In this document: positions 58,058 through 64,000 of the stretch, piece by piece
How positions within the stretch are numbered: the stretch's first letter is position 1
Layout: the number at the start of each line of letters is the position of its first letter
NCBI GenBank assembly: GCA_018340375.1
Contig: JAFFJZ010000004.1
Coordinates: 35,934,001 to 35,998,000, forward strand
DNA length: 64,000 nucleotides
Direction of reading: 5' to 3'
From: Gonatopus flavifemur
Lineage: Eukaryota; Arthropoda; Insecta; Hymenoptera; Dryinidae
The notes under the pieces: generated by a model
Told to the model about the DNA's origin: nothing
Database searches by the model: none
Seen by the model: the letters and a program-made list of their open reading frames with translations, nothing else
Program-made: the position numbers and the translations under genes

Positions 58058-59185
58058 ATGAATCACTATCCACCCTCTGAAATTATTGATATGATGTTTG
58101 TGCTTGGCTCATGTCACAATAATTACAACGAAGCCGCAAGAGTTTACCGGGATCGGTATCCCGATCGCCGCATCGCACACCCCACGACCATTCGTCGACT
58201 TGAATTGAGGGCTCGCCGAGGAGTATTGCAGCGAGATCTGAGACATCACCGGTACGATGAGAATGATATCCGTGCACTCACCATATTGAGACTTATCCAC
58301 TTGGACTCTCATGTTAATAGCAGATCGTTGGCACGAATAACTGGTATACCCCGGACTACTGTTTTGAGAATCTTGAAGCATGTCAAATATCGACCATACC
58401 ACATTACGTTAACTCAAGCTCTCACTTCAAACGACATAAGACTCCGAATTAGATTCTGCAACTGGGCACGAGCAAGGCTGGTTGACGACCCTCAATTCTT
58501 CGACTATGTAATGTTCTCCGACGAAGCATCTTTTCAGAGCACTGGGCGTTTGAATAGACACAACTCTCATCAAAGGTCGGATGTTAATCCGCATTGGTAT
58601 CGAGCAATCGACAACCAACATCGTTGGAGCGTAAATGTGTGGTGCGGGATCGTCAATGGCTATTTAGTCGGTCCACATTCTTTCAACGGCACCTTGAACG
58701 GCCCCATGTTTCTGAAATTTCTGGCGGATCATTTACCAGGCTTGCTTGAGGATCTGGATTTACAAACAAGGCAGAGGATGTGGGTCCAACTAGATGGAGC
58801 GCCACCCCATTACGCATTGACCGTGAGAGAATACCTTGAGCATCATTTCCCGGGAAGGTGGATTGGACGAGGTGGGCCAGTTGCGTGGCCTTCGAGCTCA
58901 CCCGACTTGACATCTCCCGATTTTTTCTTGTGGGGATTTCTGAAAGACGAAGTATTCAAGGCCCAACCAACAACGAGGGAGGACATGATCGATCGCATCC
59001 GCACTGTGTGTATCCGCCAACATACCGCGATCAGTGTTTCTGAAGACGGTTACAAATTCTCAGCGGAGACTGGGATTATGTATCCAGGCAGAGGGGGGCA
59101 ACTTCGAGCAATTATTGTGACAGCATCAAGCACCCCTCATGTAAGAGGCAAGGAGATTCACAATAATCAAGCACCCCATATGTGA
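58058..59185 (+). CDS. DD41D transposase, intact, about 375 aa
   Basis: I start the protein at the ATG at 58058 (MNHYPPSEIIDMMFVLG), the usual family start; the frame is open 138 bases further upstream. Residues about 1-130 form the helix-turn-helix region (EAARVYRDRYPDRR, LARITGIPRTTVLRILK). Catalytic motifs are VMFSDEASF, WVQLDGAPPH and PDLTSPDFFLWGFLKDE. Forty-one residues lie between the second and third Asp, giving DD41D. Such families are known in insects. Roughly the last 70 residues (from DMIDRIRT) are encoded by the right terminal repeat, and their end includes a short duplicated segment. No stops or frameshifts. Confidence 0.88.
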   Translation: MNHYPPSEIIDMMFVLGSCHNNYNEAARVYRDRYPDRRIAHPTTIRRLELRARRGVLQRDLRHHRYDENDIRALTILRLIHLDSHVNSRSLARITGIPRTTVLRILKHVKYRPYHITLTQALTSNDIRLRIRFCNWARARLVDDPQFFDYVMFSDEASFQSTGRLNRHNSHQRSDVNPHWYRAIDNQHRWSVNVWCGIVNGYLVGPHSFNGTLNGPMFLKFLADHLPGLLEDLDLQTRQRMWVQLDGAPPHYALTVREYLEHHFPGRWIGRGGPVAWPSSSPDLTSPDFFLWGFLKDEVFKAQPTTREDMIDRIRTVCIRQHTAISVSEDGYKFSAETGIMYPGRGGQLRAIIVTASSTPHVRGKEIHNNQAPHM

Positions 59186-59215
59186 GAGGCAAGGGGACTC
59201 ACAATAATCAAGCAC
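59128..59215 (+). repeat. Short tandem duplication at the transposase 3' end
   Basis: AATCAAGCACCCC, GTGAGAGGCAAGG and ACTCACAATAATCAAGCAC-type sequence occurs twice in succession, about 46 bp apart. The matching left arm (57315-57375) has it once. Confidence 0.75.
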
Positions 59216-59756
59216 TCCGGAGGGAACAGAGAACTACCACGTCCACGTCGTTGTTCCTGGATAGCACTAAGAGTAGTTCATCAATCACTTCGACGGTCCA
59301 TACCTTGCACCCCGATGGGCGGAAAGGGGTCCATGTCGTTAAGGGTTTGAAACCAACTTTCCCATGCTATGATAAAAAATGGAAGTCCCATTCGAAAACC
59401 CATCTTGATCCCTAAATGACCTTCAAAATGACATCTGAGGGATTTTTCAAGGTCAACATCATACTTCGCCCTTGGAACCCCAAACTTTGTACCTGGAACA
59501 TTTTTTTCCATCTCCACTAGTTTCCGAGATATTTGACTATATCACTTCAAATGGACCACCCTGTATATATGTATATAGCGGAGAAAATTTTCTCCGAGAT
59601 CACCTATTTTTTCAGAAAAAAATTCCAAAAAAATAGGACTTGTCCGATTGCAATATAAAAAAAACGTCTCGGGGGATGGGTTCGAAGAAGGTCCTCTATA
59701 AATTTCATCCAATTTGGTCCGCTCGGTCCAGAGTTATCGCCGGTAAATGAAAATGC

Positions 59757-60058
59757 CCAAGCAGCAACGGAAGTTCAATTTATATACGAAATAGAAACGT
59801 TCTTAGAATGTACGAATGAGATACGGAGAACATGTAATGAACATTCATACAATATTCAAATGAGACTTCACACTTAGAACGTACATAGTAAATTCGAAAT
59901 TTACGATATTCATTCAATCGAGGTTCGATTGACGTACCGCCGTATATTCGATTACATACATCCAATGAATATGCACAACACCTATGGAACAGGCTCTTTG
60001 GAATATGCATAGAACATATTTCGAATATTCGGAAATTGTTTATAATGTATTCTGGTGC
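59757..60058. repeat. Dispersed MITE-like repeat (copy 3, complete)
   Basis: GCCCAAGCAGCAAC at 59757 and GGTGCTACTTGGAT ending near 60058 look like imperfect terminal inverted repeats. The interior matches the copies at 5535 and 13800. Confidence 0.65.
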
Positions 60059-60770
60059 TACTTGGATGTATAGGGCAGTCTAAGAAACCACCCAGAAAAC
60101 GAGTGAGACAATGATTAAACTTCCGTTAAATTCACAAAAATGGAGGAAATGAGCAGTATGCAGATGAATTGTAATCCGGGGAAACAAAGAAGTTGGAAAC
60201 AAAATATTCGTTATGTCGGGAGGGATTATCGCACCGAAACCATTGCATTATTGACGATTATGTCAATTGTTTCCATATCTTTGGATACGCTGAGAGGGAA
60301 ACTCTAAGCCAACTTTAGCCTTGCTGCAATTTGTAAGGGAAGCTTGGGACAAGGTTGACATGAGCCTCCTAGTGGACATATGACAAGGGTACAAGCTTAC
60401 AAAACCTTTGCAACAGAGTTGTAACAACCTTACACTGACAAGGTTATCAATAACAAGTCAAAAACAATCTAATGACAAGTCTGACAAGCTTATGAGGAGC
60501 TTACATGTTATATGGGGAATTAGGTTGAGATCAAGGATATAGGGATGTACAGATTGATGTACAATCTTAGTCTCATGTTGTACTCATTCTTTGTCTTACA
60601 AACTGATGATTCCTAAAATTAGAGAACAATCATTTCATGAACATAATTGAATGGGGATGAAAAAAAGCAACATCCCGATCGACAAGTTTAAATGCGTATT
60701 TTTCAAGTTTCGGGAATGATAAAAATAGTGAAAAGACGTATTCCAAATATTTTTTGTCACATAAAATAAG
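60059..60770. other. Spacer without genes
   Basis: Short repeats of GACAAG / CTTACA type near 60350-60510; nothing else recognised. Confidence 0.5.
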
Positions 60771-60774
60771 ATTT

Positions 60775-63535
60775 CCTCCCCTGATTGCGGGTCTTCCGGG
60801 GGGATATTCATGATACCTGTCCTTGATATCCTTTTTATCCATCCTTGGTAGTATCTGCTTCCTTTACGTAGTGGGGAGGATAAGTATCTCAGATTTGGGT
60901 CTCTTTTTCAGGTGGAATAAACTACTCGAGAGGGAGAATACGAAATGAGAGAAACTAAATCATCCCAACGCCAGGAACATCGGCGAAAACGGAGGGAAAG
61001 CAAGGGGAAACTACCTTCCTTGACATCTTTTAATATTCCCGAGGAAATGAAAGCGTTTTCCAAACCTCAAATGTTGGAATTATAATTTATTGAAAAAAAA
61101 ACAACAATTCGATGGCGTTCTCTCGAGTAAAATATTCTGGAGGTAAAATAGCCTCCCGTTCGGATCTCCGGGCGGAGGCTGCTCGAGAGAGCTTCATCAA
61201 ACAAGATAGAAAACCGAAGAAGATAGGGAAGAAAAAGAACATTCTTCGAGGCGGAGCGTGGAATGTTAGGTAACTGAGACAAACAGGAAAACTAGAAAAT
61301 TTGACATCAGAAATGAATAGGTTAGGTATCGATGTAATGAGAATCAGCGGAATGAGATGGCCGCAAGAAGGGGATTCCTGGAGTGGGAATCATAGAATAA
61401 TTCATACAGGATCGAAGAACGGTCAAGCAGGTGTGGGAATTATAATGCATAAAAGGGTAGGGAATAGGATAGAAACTTATTTGCAATATAGCGAACACGT
61501 AATGATGGTTAGAGTTAGAACAAAATCGGTAGACACTGTTATAGTTCAAGTATACATGCCAACATCTGCGTACTCGGAGAAAGATATCGAAAAAACATAC
61601 GATGAAATCAAAGAAATGATAGGATATGTAAAGGGAGGAGAGAATTTCATGATCATGGGTGACTGGAATGCGGTAGTACGGCAAGGAAAAGGGGGCATCA
61701 TGATAGGAGATTTTGCGTGAGGAAGAAGAAATGAAAGAGGACAACGTTTGATCGAATTCTGTGGAAGTCATAAAATGGTCATTACCAACATATTATCCAA
61801 AAATCATCCAAGAGGGATCTATACTGGGAAAATGCCAGGGGATACAGCAAGATATCATATTGATCACATATTAGTAAAACAAAGATTTAAGAATCAAGTG
61901 GAAAGCTGTAAAACTTATCCAGGCGTGGATATTGATGTTGTTCACAATATGTTGCTGATGAAATAGTCTCTGGAATTCAAAACTCTAAAAGAGAAATGCA
62001 AAAAAAGGAATTTGAATAATCTTGAACAGGAACAAACACAGGAGGCATTCAAAGTGATCTTGAATGAAAAATTAGAGGATCGACAAGGGAAAGTCTTGGG
62101 GATAGAGACTGGATGGACAAATATAAAGGGGAACATAGAACAATGTGCAGATAGAAATTGAAGAACGATGTGGTAGAATCTCAGAAACCATGGATAACGA
62201 AATTCTCGATTCAATTATTGAAAGGAGGAAATACAAGAATAAGAGTAGCGAACAAGACCAGCAGACATACAAGGCACTGAGGAATAAAATAATATGAGAA
62301 TCAAGGAAAGCAGAAGAAAATTGATTAGAACAAAAATGTCAGGGTATAGAAGTGGGATTACATCTAGGGAAAATAGATGAGGCATATAGGATTCTTGAGA
62401 GATTTATTGGACAAATCAAATCCTGAAGCAGTAAGATTAAAAATTGTCTGAGGAGACAATTGATCAGAACGGAGGCAAAAATAGAACAATAGATAATTCA
62501 TTCAGATGATTTGTATAAAGAAAGCAATCATATAGGATTTTTGGAGGGGGAGGAAGATGTCAATGGGGAGGAATTGGGAGATTCAATTTTGAGATCAGAA
62601 TTCGACAGGGCTTCAAAAGAATTGAAACATAATGAAGCTCCAGGGATAGATGGCATAAATGCGGACCTTATCAAAGCCTCGAGTCAAAGAACTCGTGACG
62701 TACTGCTTGAATCGGTCAGACATATGTACGAAAATGGGGAAGTAACGAAAGGTTGCCAAAAGAATAAAATTGTGGCCATTCCGGAAAGACAAGGAGCAAA
62801 CAAATGCGAGAACTACAGACCAGTTAGTTCCATTCCACATGCCTCGAAAATACTGATAAAAATTATATACAAGAAAATAGAGAATGAAATACAGAGTAGA
62901 TTAGCAGAAGATCAGTTCGGTTCCAGGGAAAATAGGGAAACACGAAAAGCAATTTTAGCACTCAGAACATGATTTGTACAACAGCGAAAACATCAAGAAA
63001 GAGATATAAGAGCGAGAATAGCACAAGGAAAACAGGCTTCCCACCAAAAGAAACAGTTACTATATCCGAAGAATATTAGCTTAGCAGAAAGGAAGAAATT
63101 CCTGAAGAGTTACGTTTGCAGCACAGCATTATATGGTCGCCAAACTTGAACAATTGGACAAACGGACCAACGGAGACTTGAAGCTTTTGGAATGTGGTGT
63201 TATAGACGGATGCTTAGAATGAAGTAGATAGAGAAAGTAAAAAATGCAGAAGTACTTGAGAAGGTAAATGAAAAAAGAAATCTTTTGAGGCATGTCGTGA
63301 AAAGAAGGAGTATTCTGATAGGACACACATCAAGGCATGATAGCTTATTGAAAACAATATTGGAAGGAAAAATGATTGGTAAAACTCGAGAAGGTAGACC
63401 TAGATTAGGTTATATGAAGCAAATCATACAAGATAAGGGTTGCCGTAGATATGTAGAAATTAGGCGTCTGGTGGATAATAGGCAGAGTTGGAGGAGATCA
63501 TCATACCAGTCATAAGACTGATTACTCCATGATGA
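60775..63535 (+). mobile_element. RTE-type LINE copy 2 (plus strand), internally deleted
   Basis: It shares the 5' region (ATTGCGGGTCTTCC, GATACCTGTCCTTGATATCC), coding order and 3' end (GACTGATTACTCCATGATGATGAT) with copy 1. About 0.5 kb of the RT palm present in copy 1 is missing after 62972. The 3' end finishes in ATG repeats. Confidence 0.88.
61240..63515 (+). pseudogene. RTE LINE polyprotein remnant (copy 2)
   Basis: Endonuclease: AWNVR before a TAA near 61271, LGIDVMRISGMRWPQEGDSW, VIVQVYMPTSAYSEKDIE and FMIMGDWNAVVRQGK. After a TGA at 61718-61720 come RNERGQRLIEFCGSHKM and RYHIDHILVKQR. RT fingers: APGIDGINADLIKASS, NYRPVSSIPHASKILIK and RLAEDQFGSRENRETRKAI to 62972. The frame then jumps to the sequence before the C-terminal domain (HVVKRRSILIGHTSRHDS, GRPRLGYMKQIIQDKG), so the catalytic palm is deleted. 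Inactive. Confidence 0.88.
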
Positions 63536-63539
63536 TGAT

Positions 63540-64000
63540 GCGTTAGAAAGTGAGTGACTTCTGGATCATGAAGGAGTCTGAGTATAGCTACGGATTCATC
63601 AATTCTGAATGATGAGTTCTTATCGCAGTGTTGACCTGCAAAAGTGAGCTTCTATTTGATAGGGCGACACGAGATATTCAAATATCGATTCCAAGTGGCC
63701 ATTGAATTGATTCAAAATACAACGCTCTGAAAAACATATGAATGAAAAAATTATTCGAGTTTGAATGTGATGAGAAGTAAATGCATTCCCTATGAATCTG
63801 TTTATGATTCATTTTAAATCTAAGGATTCAATGATGAAAAAAATGATGGGGTCTAATGATCTCCCACATATTTTCCTACTGAATTCCAATTATTTTTGAC
63901 ACCAAAAATGTTGATAAGGAATAAGGTGGAACTGACAAGAGCACCCCTGATTTCCTATGATGTTTGTGTTCTAATAGGATTGAAGGGGTCTTTTCCACAA
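63540..64000. other. Spacer to window end
   Basis: No gene or repeat recognised. Confidence 0.5.

Larger units (their letters stand above)
56965..59563 (+). mobile_element. DD41D Tc1/mariner-type transposon with very long inverted ends
   Basis: Ends CAGGGTGGTCCATTTGAA and its inverted match TTCAAATGGACCACCCTG (57% of the way the arms remain alignable is not measured). By eye the arms stay similar for about 520 bp on the left (to about 57484) and about 590 bp on the right (from about 58970), so the right arm includes the end of the transposase gene. TA follows the right end; GA precedes the left, suggesting a damaged TA duplication. It carries an intact transposase gene and may be autonomous. 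Confidence 0.9.

Overview
The window is transposon-packed, AT-rich eukaryotic DNA. The mix points to an arthropod, most likely an insect: BEL/Pao and Copia LTR retrotransposons, an RTE-type LINE, mariner, a DD41D Tc1/mariner relative, hAT, a THAP/P-element-like gene, a FLYWCH-MULE gene and many MITEs. The species cannot be named from the sequence. I see no convincing single-copy host gene, rRNA, intact tRNA or CRISPR array. Almost every stretch with coding character belongs to a mobile element, and much of the rest is palindromic non-autonomous elements.

Layout. 1-2648: 3' end of a BEL/Pao element with its 3' LTR. 3.3-8.1 kb (minus): multi-exon FLYWCH-MULE transposase gene with a possible TATA box, carrying an intronic 735-bp hAT MITE. 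8.4-11.1 kb: 2.7-kb near-perfect palindrome. 12.06-13.35 kb: complete mariner with one stop in its transposase. 13.95-16.35 kb: decayed Tc1/mariner-type element inside a small repeat. 16.4-19.7 kb: no genes, two hairpins. 19.75-25.8 kb: foldback element split by a minus-strand Copia element, itself hit by three MITEs. 26.3-38.3 kb: one RTE LINE (minus) split by an 8.2-kb hAT element (29191-37396) and two MITEs. 38.8-48.3 kb: dispersed remains of a THAP/P-element-like gene (minus) with several insertions, including a 3.5-kb element (43892-47434) coding for a recurrent but unassigned protein family. 48.6-50.3 kb: MITE split by a LINE-mobilised ORF1-only insert. 51.2-54.4 kb: terminal-repeat pair enclosing a mariner fragment and a 969-bp MITE. 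55.2-56.9 kb: MITE with a tRNA-like promoter module, then a 130-bp tandem array. 56.97-59.56 kb: intact DD41D transposon. 60.8-63.5 kb: second, internally deleted copy of the RTE LINE.

Most insertions are bounded by target-site duplications that can be read directly (TA, 8 bp, 9 bp, 14 bp), so their relative order can be worked out. The best candidates for something undescribed are three. First, the hAT element has a six-exon transposase gene whose exon phases all match and which encodes about 641 aa with an N-terminus lacking a BED finger. Second, the 3.5-kb element combines hAT-like ends with a non-hAT protein. Third, the DD41D element has long terminal repeats that run into its own coding sequence.
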